Origin: Pontibacter kalidii
Lineage (GTDB): Bacteria; Bacteroidota; Bacteroidia; Cytophagales; Hymenobacteraceae
NCBI RefSeq assembly: GCF_026278245.1
Contig: NZ_CP111079.1
Location: 4,894,501 to 4,958,500 of the forward strand
DNA length: 64,000 nucleotides
Reading direction: 5' to 3'
This document shows, piece after piece, positions 18,498 to 27,662 of this stretch. The notes under the pieces were generated by a model, which saw only the letters and a list, made by a program, of their open reading frames with translations, was not told the origin of the DNA and did not search any database. The position numbers and the translations under genes were made by a program. The stretch's first letter is position 1. Each line of letters begins with the position of its first letter.

Positions 18498-19728
18498 AAT
18501 TAGGCACGTAATTCAGAATGCTCAGATTCTCCTCACGCAGCACATCGTTGGCGATGTCCAGCAGATCCTTAGCTTCTATGCTTTTGATCTTGTCGAAGAT
18601 CTCGTTGAGCGACTCTGCCTTGTCCTGGTCCAGTATACTTTTGCCGAGCATCATCATCAGGCCCATGTTACTTTCCTCGGCCATGGCCAGCTGCCCCATC
18701 AGCTGCTCCTTGGCGGTGTGCAGCTGCAGCGAGCCCAGTTGCTTTTCACGAAGCTTCTTCAGTTCCTTCATCACCAGCGAGGTGGTGCGCTTCAGCTGCT
18801 TTTTCTCCGTGCCAAAGTAAATGCTCAACAGTCCGGTATCGACGTAAGTGGCGTAGTTGGAGTCGATGGTGTACACCAACCCGTGCTTTTCGCGCACGGC
18901 CAGGTTCAGGCGCGAGTTCATGCCCGGACCGCCCAGCAGGTTGTTCAGCATAAAGAACGGGATGCGGCGGTCGTCGTCCAGGGCGTAGGCAGGGCAGCCG
19001 ATCACGCAGTGCGCCTGCGAGATCGGTTTCTCGATGGTGACGGCCTTGGGGGTATAGCTGGTAAAAGGCCCCCGCGCTCGATGCTTTTTTATACTTGGGA
19101 TGCCGCTGAGGTACTTCTCGGCCAACCTCACCACCTTCTCGAAAGGCAGGTTGCTCACCGAACAAAACACCAGCGCATCGGTGCTCAGGTTGCGTTCGAT
19201 AAAGCCTCTGAAGTCTTTTTTCTGGAAGCTCGACACACTCTCTTTGGTACCCAGGATGTTGTTGCCCAGCGGATGCCCGTCGAATACCACAGCGTCAAAC
19301 TCATCCACGATAGCCTCCTCCGGCGTATCCAGATACATCGACATCTCCTCCAGGATCACCCCGCGCTCCTTCTCAATCTCCTTCTCCGGAAAAATGGAGT
19401 GGAAGGTAATGTCTGTAAGCAGCTCAAACGACTTCTCGAAGTGCTTGTCCAGCACGGAGCTGTAGAAGCATATCTTCTCCTTGGTGGTGTAAGCGTTCAG
19501 CTCGCCGCCCACTGTCTCCAGGCGGTTGAGGATGTGGAAGGACTTGCGTTTTTGGGTGCCTTTAAAGGCCATGTGCTCCCAGAAGTGGGCCAGGCCCTGC
19601 TCCTGCGGCAGCTCATCGCGGCTGCCGATGTCCATCACGAAGCCGCTGTGGGCTATCTTGGTGTGCAGCACCTGCTTGTGTACAACCCGTATTCCGTTCT
19701 CTAAAGTATGAATATGATAATCAGGCAT
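18496..19728 (-). CDS. M16-family zinc metallopeptidase
   Basis: A 410-residue insulinase-type peptidase. The inverted zinc motif HxxEH is HFWEH (His48, Glu51, His52), and the downstream Glu ligand lies in RGVILEEMSMY. The second half has the expected LNNLLGGPGMNSRLNLAVREKHGLVY, which pairs with the active half. No signal peptide is seen, so it should be cytoplasmic. It resembles the processing-peptidase-like subgroup that degrades peptides. It is a single active subunit; no inactive partner gene is nearby. Confidence 0.95.
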   Translation of the reverse strand: MPDYHIHTLENGIRVVHKQVLHTKIAHSGFVMDIGSRDELPQEQGLAHFWEHMAFKGTQKRKSFHILNRLETVGGELNAYTTKEKICFYSSVLDKHFEKSFELLTDITFHSIFPEKEIEKERGVILEEMSMYLDTPEEAIVDEFDAVVFDGHPLGNNILGTKESVSSFQKKDFRGFIERNLSTDALVFCSVSNLPFEKVVRLAEKYLSGIPSIKKHRARGPFTSYTPKAVTIEKPISQAHCVIGCPAYALDDDRRIPFFMLNNLLGGPGMNSRLNLAVREKHGLVYTIDSNYATYVDTGLLSIYFGTEKKQLKRTTSLVMKELKKLREKQLGSLQLHTAKEQLMGQLAMAEESNMGLMMMLGKSILDQDKAESLNEIFDKIKSIEAKDLLDIANDVLREENLSILNYVPN

Positions 19729-19748
19729 TCCGTTCTAAAATTAGCCTG

Positions 19749-19756
19749 CAAAGGTA
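19749..19756 (-). promoter_or_regulatory. Probable -7 box of the M16 peptidase gene
   Basis: On the minus strand the bases read TACCTTTG, a perfect match to the Bacteroidota -7 box TAnnTTTG. The start codon follows 20 bases later. No clear -33 box is seen. Confidence 0.5.
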
Positions 19757-19889
19757 CGGAAAAAGTACCGGATTTTCCGGGGGAATAGCGGATGTATTGC
19801 AGACGGGGAAAGTATGGCGGATGCTGCAGGGACAGGCCCAGCTATACCTGTCGAATAGCATTATGGCCTGAGGGCAGGAGAGGGAGTAG

Positions 19890-20690
19890 TTCTGCTGTTC
19901 CGGACTTCTTTGTCCGGAACTTCTCCTGCTGCGGACATCCTTGTCCGCGTTTCTGCAACGCCGGGTCCAACCACCCCTGCCCCCTCCTTAGCAAAGGCGT
20001 GGAGCTTTCACCCCACCCCAACCCTCCCCTAAGAACAGGGGAGGGAGATCTGTCGGTAATTCTAAAGAGATCTCTCCCAAAGGTCGAGATGACAGTAAGG
20101 GCGGGAGCTATCGAACCTGTTCCTATTCCTTGTTCAGTATACGATTATCATCCCCCTACCCCCTTCGAAGGGGGACTTGGTTCAAGCTCTGTTGGCGGAG
20201 GCTATCGAACGATTCCCAGTCCTTGGGTTGAGCGCCTATGCGAGTTTTTCCGGTGCTGAACGAAGTGAGGCATTGCGACGTCAGGAGCAAAGGAAAAGCT
20301 ACCAGCGCGATGCCAAAGGACGAGCCTCCCGGGCTGGAGGGAGCCAAAGTATAAATGCAACTGTAGGCTTGTAAGTCTGGAGGATGAACAGAAGCTAGTA
20401 GGGATAGCTTGTGTCAAGCTGAAGGAAGCGGAAGCTATGGAAGTATAGCCCAAGTATGAAGTATGGCTCTATGAGCCAGTTGGGTTGCAAACCCAACGAA
20501 TAGGAAAGCATGGGTTGCAAACCCGCGGCAGCGAAGGGTATAAAGTATAGCTTAGATAAAAAGTATAGCCCAAGAAGAAGTATGGCTTTTCAAGCCACTC
20601 GGATTACAGCCTCAACACCATCGTAGGACACAGGTCTGAAGACCTGCGCCAGAAGAGACTGGGAAGTATAAAGTATAGCAGCAGCCAACT
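19890..20690 (+). repeat. Composite repeat block, copy R2 (core 20195-20437) with REP and triloop hairpins
   Basis: This 800-base gene-free block holds several repeat types. Two REP-like hairpins lie at 19897-19920 (GTTCCGGAC arms) and 19931-19948 (GCGGACA-TCCT-TGTCCGC). A copy of the AAAGAGATCTCTCCCAAAGG flank lies near 20058. The R2 core, 20195-20437, contains CCCAGTCCTTGGGTTGAGCG. Mini-hairpins follow at 20479-20497 (loop GCA), 20512-20524 (loop GCA, tail GCGGCAG) and 20631-20652 (tail GCGCCAG). AAGTATA occurs repeatedly. No gene is seen. Confidence 0.8.
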
Positions 20691-21476
20691 TTACCGCTTC
20701 TTCTCCAGCCCACCCACATTAATCACAAAACCCACGGCAAATACCGAATAAGCCGCTGTAAGCGTATCGCGGTTTTTCAGGCCAATGGTGGTGCCGCTGG
20801 TGTACTGCAGCTGCACCGATGGGTTAAGCGTGAGGCGCGTGTAAAAGATCGGCTCCAGGAAAATATTGTCCTCCTCCTGGCCCGGCACGTTGTTTAAGGA
20901 ATACTCGTGCATGTTGAGGTAGCTGGCGCGCAGGGCGGTGCCGTAGTTCAGCGGGAACTCCCGGTTGAGCAGCCGCAGCGATTTTTTGCGCTTGGAGGTA
21001 AAGTTTACCTGCACAAAGTATTTGCTGAAGTTGGCGTCGTGGCGCTCGTAGGTCATTTCGCCGGTTTCCTTGTCTTCCTCTTTCTCGGTGCGCTCGGAAC
21101 TGCCGCCCCCAATGCCGCCATAGATCTCCAGGATGCGGTTGTTCTCAGGGCCGAACGTGGTAAAGTAACCACCGGCTGCCTCCAGCAGGTTGTGGCGCAT
21201 GTCGCGTTTGCGGCGCTCGGTGCTCAGCATGGATCCGTTCAGCAGCACGGCAAAGTGATCTGACACGGCATAGGCGGTATTAAACGTGATGTTGCCTTTC
21301 GGGGTAACGTGGCCCCCGGCGCTCAGTTCGCCCTTTTGGGTAAACATCGGCACGTTAGGCACATTGGGCATGTAGGCAGAGGTGCCGCAACCGGCCAGCA
21401 GCAGGGGCAGGGCCAGCAATACTGTGAACTGTTTTATACTTTTAAGGAGGGAAAGCGCGGTAAAGGGTGTGTTCAT
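20691..21476 (-). CDS. Outer-membrane lipoprotein of unknown function, beta-barrel-like
   Basis: A 261-residue lipoprotein; the lipobox LLAGC gives the lipidated Cys30. The mature part alternates polar and hydrophobic residues in strands (AVLLNGSMLST, ILEIYGGIGGGSS, SVQLQYTSGTTIGL) and ends VFAVGFVINVGG, as in small outer-membrane barrels of 8-10 strands. A Glu/Lys-rich loop sits near residue 135. I recognise no named family. The start could be 10 residues later, but the longer form still gives a good lipoprotein signal. Confidence 0.7.
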   Translation of the reverse strand: MNTPFTALSLLKSIKQFTVLLALPLLLAGCGTSAYMPNVPNVPMFTQKGELSAGGHVTPKGNITFNTAYAVSDHFAVLLNGSMLSTERRKRDMRHNLLEAAGGYFTTFGPENNRILEIYGGIGGGSSERTEKEEDKETGEMTYERHDANFSKYFVQVNFTSKRKKSLRLLNREFPLNYGTALRASYLNMHEYSLNNVPGQEEDNIFLEPIFYTRLTLNPSVQLQYTSGTTIGLKNRDTLTAAYSVFAVGFVINVGGLEKKR

Positions 21477-21641
21477 AAAATTATATTCTGCACAGCAAAG
21501 TCTGCCAACTTAAAGAATGCACGGTGCATTCACAAGCAGGCAACGATAGATTTAGTGAAATATTCAGATTATTGAGTTAAAAGCGGCGGCAGGGTATTGC
21601 ATTTTTAAGTAAGGCCGGTTTGGTGTAGTTTTGTCGGTAGC

Positions 21642-22646
21642 ATGAATAAAATACTCATCATACAAACGGCTTTCCTGGGAGACGTGGTGCTGGCCACGGC
21701 GCTGGTGGAGAAGCTGCATACGTTTTACCCGGAGGCGCAACTTGATTTCCTGCTGCGTAAAGGCAACGAGGGACTGCTGAAGGATCACCCGCTGCTGCGC
21801 CAGGTGCTGGTCTGGAACAAGCAGGAAGGCAAGTATAAAAGCCTGATGCGACTGCTCTCGCATATCCGTGCCGAGAAGTATGATCTGGTCGTAAACGTGC
21901 AGCGCTTCGGCGCCACCGGCTTGCTGACCGCTTTATCTGGTGCCAGGGAAACGGTGGGATTTGAGAAGAACCCGTTCTCGCGCCTGTTCACCCGCCGCTA
22001 CGTGCACGATGTGCGGTCGGGTACGCATGAGGTGGAGCGCAATAACATGCTCATCCAAAGTATAACCAACGCCATCCCGGCCAAGCCGAAGCTGTACCCG
22101 AGCCAGGTTGATTTTGCCAAGGTAGAGCAGCTGAAGCAGGAGCCGTTCATCTGCATGGCCCCCACCTCGGTGTGGTTTACGAAGCAGTACCCGCAGGAGC
22201 AGTGGGTGCAGCTCATCAACAGCCTCGACCCAAAGTATAAAGTATACCTGCTCGGTTCGCCTGCCGACAAGCAGCACTGCGAGGAGATCATCGGCCAAAG
22301 TATAAACCAGCGTGTGGAGAACCTCTGCGGACAGCTGAACCTGCTGCAGTCGGCGGCCCTGATGCGCGACGCGGTGCTGAACTACGTGAACGATTCCGGC
22401 CCGATGCACCTGGCCTCCGCCCTGAACGCGCCTACCTGCGCCATCTACTGCTCCACGGTGCCGCGCTTCGGCTTTGGGCCGCTGGCCGATTTTGCCGAGG
22501 TGGTGGAGCGGGAAGAGCCACTCTACTGCCGCCCCTGCGGCCTGCACGGCTACAAGGCCTGCCCGCAAGGCCATTTTAAGTGCGCCCGCGAGATCCGGAA
22601 TGAGCAGCTGCTGGAGGTGTTGAGAGTTAGAGAGTTTAGGAGTTAG
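21642..22646 (+). CDS. Glycosyltransferase family 9 (heptosyltransferase-like), copy 1
   Basis: A 334-residue GT-B enzyme. The start ILIIQTAFLGDVVLATALVE is the family 9 signature. The C-terminal half has NYVNDSGPMHLASALNAPT, the ADP-sugar-binding block. The C-terminus carries a Cys cluster, CRPC then KACPQGHFKC, also present in the second GT9 gene at 33.6 kb. Family members add heptose or similar sugars to the lipid A core on the cytoplasmic side. The last residues (LRVREFRS) are encoded by a TTAGAGAG-type tandem word that continues past the stop codon. Confidence 0.93.
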   Translation: MNKILIIQTAFLGDVVLATALVEKLHTFYPEAQLDFLLRKGNEGLLKDHPLLRQVLVWNKQEGKYKSLMRLLSHIRAEKYDLVVNVQRFGATGLLTALSGARETVGFEKNPFSRLFTRRYVHDVRSGTHEVERNNMLIQSITNAIPAKPKLYPSQVDFAKVEQLKQEPFICMAPTSVWFTKQYPQEQWVQLINSLDPKYKVYLLGSPADKQHCEEIIGQSINQRVENLCGQLNLLQSAALMRDAVLNYVNDSGPMHLASALNAPTCAIYCSTVPRFGFGPLADFAEVVEREEPLYCRPCGLHGYKACPQGHFKCAREIRNEQLLEVLRVREFRS

Positions 22647-22662
22647 AGGGTTTGGGAGTGGG
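22616..22662 (+). repeat. TTAGAGAG-type tandem word overlapping the GT9 gene end
   Basis: The unit (G)AGTT(T)AG(A/G)(G/A) is repeated with variation across the stop codon of the glycosyltransferase gene (TTGAGAGTTAGAGAGTTTAG and on). Related tracts occur at 28.26-28.33, 30.35-30.40 and 55.41-55.44 kb. Confidence 0.7.
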
Positions 22663-22828
22663 AATAATACAATGCTTTGCGTTTAAGTAGCCAGGACTCT
22701 CAGTATCAGAGCCCCCTCATTCGCTCATTCAAAACTCACCCCCGCCACACACTATACTTGCCCCACCTGCAGTTTTATACTATATTAGATGTATAAAGCA
22801 CCCGCTAAACCCTACAAAATAAAACTAC

Positions 22829-24130
22829 ATGAAATACGAGCCAATCGGGCAGGAGCTGTTTATCAATCACCGCCACAACTTCGTCAAGCAGCTCAAGCCT
22901 TCGTCCATCGCCATATTTCACTCCAACGATGTAATGCCCACCAACGCCGACGGCACCATGCCCTTCCGGCAGAACAGCGACCTGTTTTACCTCTCAGGCG
23001 TGGACCAGGAGGAAAGTATACTTTTGCTCTTCCCCGATAGCAAGGACGAGCGCATGCAGGAGATCCTGTTCATCCGCGAAACCAACGACCATATCCTCAC
23101 CTGGGAAGGATATAAGCTGACCAAGGAGCAGGCGCGGGAGACATCGGGTATCCCGACCGTTTACTGGACGCACCAGTTCGAGCAGGTGCTGCACACGCTT
23201 ATCTACGAGGCCGAACACCTGTATCTGAACACCAACGAGCACCTGCGCGCCGTGGTGGAAGTAGAGACCCGCGACGCCCGCTTCATCAAAAAAGTAAAGG
23301 AGCAGTTCCCGCTGCACAAGTATGAACGCAGCGCCCCCATTATGCATCAGCTTCGGGCTATAAAGTCAGTACGGGAGGTGGAGTTGATACAGCAGGCCTG
23401 CAACATTACCGACAAAGCTTTCCGCAGGCTGCTGGGCTTTATTAAGCCGGGTGTGATGGAATATGAGATCGAGGCGGAGATATACCACGAGTTCCTGCGC
23501 AACCGCTCCAGAGGGCCAGCCTACGAGCCAATAATTGCCTCCGGCGAGAACGCCTGCATCCTGCACTACACCGACAACAGCCGCGAGTGCAATGACGGCG
23601 ACCTGGTGCTGATGGACTTCGGGGCGGAGTACGCCAACTATGCCGCCGACCTGACGCGCACCGTGCCGGTAAACGGCAGGTTCACCAAAAGGCAGCGCGA
23701 GGTATACGAGGCGGTGCTGACGGTGATGAAAACCGCCATGCACATGCTGGTGCCCGGCAACACCCTGGACCAATACCACAAGTTTGTAGGCACCGTGATG
23801 GAGAACGAGCTGATTAAGCTCGGGCTGCTGAACGAGAGCGACGTGCGCAACCAGGACCCGGAGAGGCCACTGTATAAGAAGTACTTCATGCACGGCACCT
23901 CGCACCACCTGGGGCTGGACGTGCACGATGTGGCCAATAAGTTTCGCCCCTTTCAGGAGGGTATGGTGTTTACCTGCGAGCCCGGCATCTACATCCGGGA
24001 GGAGGGAATAGGCATACGCCTGGAGAACGATATCCTGGTTACGCACAACGGGCCAAAAGACCTCATGCAGCATATACCCTTGGAGGCAGAGGATATCGAG
24101 CGGCTGATGCGGGGTGGGGCTCAAGACTAA
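22829..24130 (+). CDS. pepP: Xaa-Pro aminopeptidase (aminopeptidase P, M24B)
   Basis: A 433-residue cytoplasmic metallopeptidase that removes the N-terminal residue from peptides with proline in second position. The N-terminal creatinase-like domain contains FRQNSDLFYLSG. The catalytic pita-bread domain has the five metal ligands: Asp in LVLMDFGAEY, Asp in YAADLTRTVPVNG, His in GTSHHLGLDVHD, Glu in TCEPGIYI and Glu in IRLENDIL. Length is as in E. coli PepP. It is a single gene about 180 bases after the GT9 gene. Confidence 0.95.
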   Translation: MKYEPIGQELFINHRHNFVKQLKPSSIAIFHSNDVMPTNADGTMPFRQNSDLFYLSGVDQEESILLLFPDSKDERMQEILFIRETNDHILTWEGYKLTKEQARETSGIPTVYWTHQFEQVLHTLIYEAEHLYLNTNEHLRAVVEVETRDARFIKKVKEQFPLHKYERSAPIMHQLRAIKSVREVELIQQACNITDKAFRRLLGFIKPGVMEYEIEAEIYHEFLRNRSRGPAYEPIIASGENACILHYTDNSRECNDGDLVLMDFGAEYANYAADLTRTVPVNGRFTKRQREVYEAVLTVMKTAMHMLVPGNTLDQYHKFVGTVMENELIKLGLLNESDVRNQDPERPLYKKYFMHGTSHHLGLDVHDVANKFRPFQEGMVFTCEPGIYIREEGIGIRLENDILVTHNGPKDLMQHIPLEAEDIERLMRGGAQD

Positions 24131-24501
24131 GACGTACGGATAGCTTAAGGGAGAAAAGTGGAAGCTGACGGCCTTTTTTGCTGTACTTACTCTATATTTT
24201 TGGCCCTTGAGTCAAAAAAAAATCAACTGTACAACCTTGCGGGTTGGTTTCAGTTTGAAGTATAGAAATGCGTACTGTCCAGTCCACGATGCCAGAAACC
24301 TGTGCAATTTAGATGGTGGTGTACAGTGGGTTATGTTCAACCCGGATAAATGAGAGCCTATGGGCGAACATTTACTTTTCCTGAAAAAGCATGTCAGACG
24401 GCTGCCTCAACTAGGGGCGGTGGGCAGAAATTTTTCTGCACAAAATAAACTCGTTTCGAAACATGCACGTATTGTCATATCAACATATACTTTGTAGAAT
24501 C
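24131..24501. other. Gene-free stretch upstream of the OmpA gene
   Basis: About 370 bases with no gene. It holds one AAGTATA (about 24258) and a small palindrome (CAGAAATTTTTCTG near 24425). TATACTTTG at 24486-24494, directly before the OmpA start codon, resembles a -7 box with one extra spacer base; if it is used, the mRNA would be nearly leaderless. No RNA motif is recognised. Confidence 0.5.
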
Positions 24502-25980
24502 ATGCAAACACATTTATCAAGATTTAAGAAACTTGCTTTCGCACTCGTGTTCCTGCTTATAGCAGGGCCGGATGTATTTGCGCAAAGCTCTGATCAAAAG
24601 ACAAACCTGCAAATATACGGAAGCGCCTTACAGTATAAAGGCGATATCACAGGCGATGATGGCTTTAGCGACCTAGAATGGGGCGGAGGCCTATCGCTGA
24701 ACCGTTACCTGAGCCCGTCTTTTGATGCAGGTCTGCACCTGACGTACGGCAGCACCGAGGAGGCTGGTGAAGGCTTGTATAATGGTGGTAAGTTTGATGC
24801 ACAGATGGGTACCGCGATGCTGGGCCTGCGCCTTAAAATGTATGGTACCATCCTGAAAGAAGATGCCTTTATTGGTCCATACCTGCAGGTTGCGGGTGGT
24901 GGCGCCTGGGCTAAGACCGATGCCACTGCTCCGGCTGGCGGTCCTGCCGTTCATAACGACGATAAGTTCTTCACCATGGCTGGCAGAGCCGGTGCGGGTA
25001 TCCGTTTCCGTTTCTCTGATGCCGTTAGTGCCTTTGTGGAGACAAACTACATGATCATCGGCCAGGATAAGATCGACGGCTATGATGTGGGCGATAACGA
25101 TCAGTTCCTGATGCACAACGTAGGCCTTGGCTTTAACCTTGGTAAGGCCAAAGACACTGACGGCGACGGCGTGCCAGACAGACGCGACGACTGCCCTGAC
25201 ACCCCAACTGGTGTGCAGGTAGACAAGAACGGTTGCCCTATTGACACAGACGGTGACGGTGTACCGGATTACCAGGATGAGTGCCCAAGTGAGGCTGGCG
25301 TGGCTAACCTGAATGGTTGCCCTGACCGCGACGGTGACGGCATTGCAGACAAAAACGACCAGTGCCCTGATGAGGCCGGTACTGCCGCTACAAACGGTTG
25401 CCCAGACTCTGACAACGACGGCGTTGCCGACGCACAGGATAAGTGCCCTGACACTCCTGCCGGCGTACAGGTTGGCCCAGATGGCTGCCCGGTAGATTCT
25501 GACGGTGACGGTGTTCCGGATAACGAGGACGCTTGCCCTAACTCAGCAGGTACTGCTGAAACCAAAGGCTGCCCTGAGCTGGATGAGGCTACTAAGAAAC
25601 TGATCGAAGAGAAAGTACGCTTCGAGTTCGACAGAGCCAGAGTGCAGGATAGCTACAAGCAGCTGCTCGATAGCATCACCATGGCCCTGCAGAAATACCC
25701 AGACCATGTGCTGCTGATCAAAGGCCATGCGGACCATATCGGTTCTGAGGAGTATAACCAGGCGCTGTCTGAGCGCAGAGCCGAGGCTGTGAAGGAGTAT
25801 CTGATCCAGCAAGGTGTACAGAATCCGGACCGACTGGTAACCAAAGGCTACGGCGAAACACAGCCACTCGTTAAAGTGAACGAGCGTCTGTCTAAGCGCA
25901 GAACGGAGAAAGAGCGTGCCAGAAACAGAAGGGTAGGCTTCGAGATGAACACGCCAGACATGCAATTAGACCTGGAGTAA
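24502..25980 (+). CDS. OmpA-family outer-membrane protein with thrombospondin type 3 repeats
   Basis: A 492-residue protein from the ATG at 24502; the frame extends 13 codons upstream but the signal peptide (FALVFLLIAGPDVFAQ) needs only this start. Residues 20-220 form a beta-barrel domain. Residues 225-370 are calcium-binding type 3 repeats of the DTDGDGVPDxxDxCP form, each closing with a GCP motif. The C-terminus is an OmpA domain that binds peptidoglycan (VLLIKGHADHIGSEEYNQAL, LSERRAEAVKEYL). It links the outer membrane to the wall. AAGTATA is absent here, as in other genes expected to be highly expressed. Confidence 0.95.
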   Translation: MQTHLSRFKKLAFALVFLLIAGPDVFAQSSDQKTNLQIYGSALQYKGDITGDDGFSDLEWGGGLSLNRYLSPSFDAGLHLTYGSTEEAGEGLYNGGKFDAQMGTAMLGLRLKMYGTILKEDAFIGPYLQVAGGGAWAKTDATAPAGGPAVHNDDKFFTMAGRAGAGIRFRFSDAVSAFVETNYMIIGQDKIDGYDVGDNDQFLMHNVGLGFNLGKAKDTDGDGVPDRRDDCPDTPTGVQVDKNGCPIDTDGDGVPDYQDECPSEAGVANLNGCPDRDGDGIADKNDQCPDEAGTAATNGCPDSDNDGVADAQDKCPDTPAGVQVGPDGCPVDSDGDGVPDNEDACPNSAGTAETKGCPELDEATKKLIEEKVRFEFDRARVQDSYKQLLDSITMALQKYPDHVLLIKGHADHIGSEEYNQALSERRAEAVKEYLIQQGVQNPDRLVTKGYGETQPLVKVNERLSKRRTEKERARNRRVGFEMNTPDMQLDLE

Positions 25981-25994
25981 GACAACTGATAAAT

Positions 25995-26040
25995 AACGCA
26001 AAAAGCGCCGCAGACGAAAGCCTGCGGCGCTTTTTGCGTT
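25995..26040 (+). terminator. Terminator of the OmpA gene
   Basis: A perfect 19-base-pair stem (AACGCAAAAAGCGCCGCAG and its complement) with loop ACGAAAGC, 15 bases after the stop codon. It is one of the strongest hairpins in the window. Confidence 0.92.
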
Positions 26041-26655
26041 AATTCTAAAGAGATCCCCACCCAAAGGTTGAGATGACAAATAGCAGCGGCTATAGAAATG
26101 ATACCCAGTCCTTGGGTTAAGCGCCTATGCGAGTTTTTCCGGTGCCGAACGATAGTGAGGCAGCCCAAGGTACGAGGGCAGGAAAAGCTCCCAGCGCGAT
26201 GCCCGAGGACGAGCCCTCTCGGGCTTGAAAGAGCCAAAGTATGAAATGAAACTATGGGTTTGTGGGAACTAGAGGATCAGCGGTAGCTAGAAAGTATAGC
26301 TTGTGTCTAGTGGAAGGAAGCAGCGGCACATTGAAGGCATAAGCGGACGCTTGCGCCAGCAAAGTATAAAGTATAGCAGCAAGTATAAAAGTATGGCTTA
26401 TGCGGATTTGGAAATCCGCATAAGCTTTGGTTCCGGACAAGGATGTCCGGAACAGCGGGAAGTATAAAGTATAGCCAAAGTTAAAATCCTGCTCAACCCT
26501 TCATCCTCAAAATCCTGATTCAGACAAGTATAAAAGTATAGCCGAAGCAAGTATGGCTTTTCAAGCCAGTCGGGTCGAAAAGCCAACATCATAGTAGGAC
26601 ACGAGTTGCAAACTCGCGCCAGCGGGGGAAGGCTTATACTTCTGAAACAGTTATA
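26041..26655 (+). repeat. Composite repeat block, copy R3 (core 26082-26328) with REP and triloop hairpins
   Basis: The core runs from AGCAGCGGCTA (26082-26092) to AGCAGCGGC (26319-26327) and contains CCCAGTCCTTGGGTTAAGCG and the AGCCC-TCTC-GGGCT hairpin. Its left flank is the AAAGAGATC...CAAAGG block. On the right follow AAGCGGACGCTTGCGCCAG (26341-26359), two REP-like hairpins at 26398-26423 (loop TGGA) and 26430-26453 (loop AGGA), TGGCTT-TTC-AAGCCA (near 26555) and CGAGTT-GCA-AACTCG with tail CGCCAG (26602-26622). Many AAGTATA copies lie between them. No gene is seen. Confidence 0.8.
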
Positions 26656-26660
26656 GAGTT

Positions 26661-26704
26661 AAAGTATAAACCCCGCCCTTATGTGAGAGCGGGGTTTATA
26701 CTTT
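26661..26704. terminator. Terminator of pyrB with AAAGTATA in the stem
   Basis: A perfect 16-base-pair stem, AAAGTATAAACCCCGC with GCGGGGTTTATACTTT, and a 12-base loop. It lies 21 bases after the pyrB stop codon on the minus strand. Confidence 0.88.
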
Positions 26705-26724
26705 AAGCATGTCTATACTTCACA

Positions 26725-27648
26725 TTACCCTTTCTGAGCAAGCAAGTACAGCACGGCCATGCGTACGGCCACGCCGTTCTCCACCTGGTTAAGTATGATG
26801 GAGTGGTGCGAGTCGGCGGCATCGGAGCTGAGTTCTACGCCGCGGTTTATCGGGCCCGGGTGCATCAGCACGATCTCCTTGTTGAGGCTGTCGAGCAGCT
26901 TTTTGTCGATACCGTAGTATAAAGTATACTCGCGCAGCGAGGGGAAGTACTTCATCTGCTGGCGCTCCAGCTGTATGCGCAGCACGTTGGCCACGTCGCA
27001 CCACTCCAGCGCCTTGCGCACGTTGGTCTCCACCTTCACGCCCAGCTGTTGGATATACTTTGGCAGCAGCGTGATCGGGCCGCATACCATCACCTCGGCG
27101 CCCTGCATCTGCAGCGCAAAAATGTTGGAGAGCGCTACCCGCGAGTGCAGGATGTCGCCGATGATCACCACCTTCTTGCCGGCCACCTCGCCTAAGCGCT
27201 CCCGGATGGAGAAAGAATCCAGCAAAGCCTGGGTGGGGTGCTCGTGGGTGCCGTCGCCGGCGTTCACGATGTTGGCCGGGATGTGCTTGCTCAAAAAGTG
27301 CGGTGCCCCGGGGCTGGAGTGGCGCATCACGATCATGTCCACCTTCATGGCCAGGATGTTGTTCACCGTATCGAGCAGGGTTTCGCCTTTCTTTACGGAG
27401 CTGCCGCTGCTGCTGAAGTTGATCACGTCGGCAGAGAGGCGCTTTTCGGCCAGCTCAAAAGAGAGACGCGTGCGCGTGGAGTTCTCGAAAAATACGTTGG
27501 CGATGGTGATGTCGCGCAGCGAGGGCACTTTCTTAATGGGCCTGTTCAGTACATCCTTAAAATTATCGGCAGTCTCAAAAATGAGCTGGATGTCTTGTGG
27601 GGTGATGTCTTTGATACCTAACAGGTGCCGGACGCTGAGCTCTTGCAT
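26725..27648 (-). CDS. pyrB: Aspartate carbamoyltransferase catalytic subunit
   Basis: A 307-residue enzyme of pyrimidine synthesis that joins carbamoyl phosphate and aspartate. The carbamoyl-phosphate site is FFENSTRTRLSFE; other family blocks are HPTQALLDSF and VLMHPGPINRGVE. The frame is open 25 codons upstream, but that part is basic and overlaps pyrR; MQELSVRHLLGI at 27648 is the normal start and lies 14 bases after the pyrR stop codon. No regulatory subunit (pyrI) is adjacent. It forms a two-gene unit with pyrR. Confidence 0.97.
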   Translation of the reverse strand: MQELSVRHLLGIKDITPQDIQLIFETADNFKDVLNRPIKKVPSLRDITIANVFFENSTRTRLSFELAEKRLSADVINFSSSGSSVKKGETLLDTVNNILAMKVDMIVMRHSSPGAPHFLSKHIPANIVNAGDGTHEHPTQALLDSFSIRERLGEVAGKKVVIIGDILHSRVALSNIFALQMQGAEVMVCGPITLLPKYIQQLGVKVETNVRKALEWCDVANVLRIQLERQQMKYFPSLREYTLYYGIDKKLLDSLNKEIVLMHPGPINRGVELSSDAADSHHSIILNQVENGVAVRMAVLYLLAQKG

Positions 27649-27662
27649 GTATGAGTAAGTGT

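Noticed and set aside
18460..19704. 414-codon open frame on the plus strand
   Set aside because: It is antisense to the M16 peptidase gene, which has an intact HxxEH site.
24486..24494. TATACTTTG as a firm promoter for the OmpA gene
   Set aside because: The spacing inside the box is off by one and the predicted start would coincide with the start codon; the bases may simply be another copy of the frequent motif.
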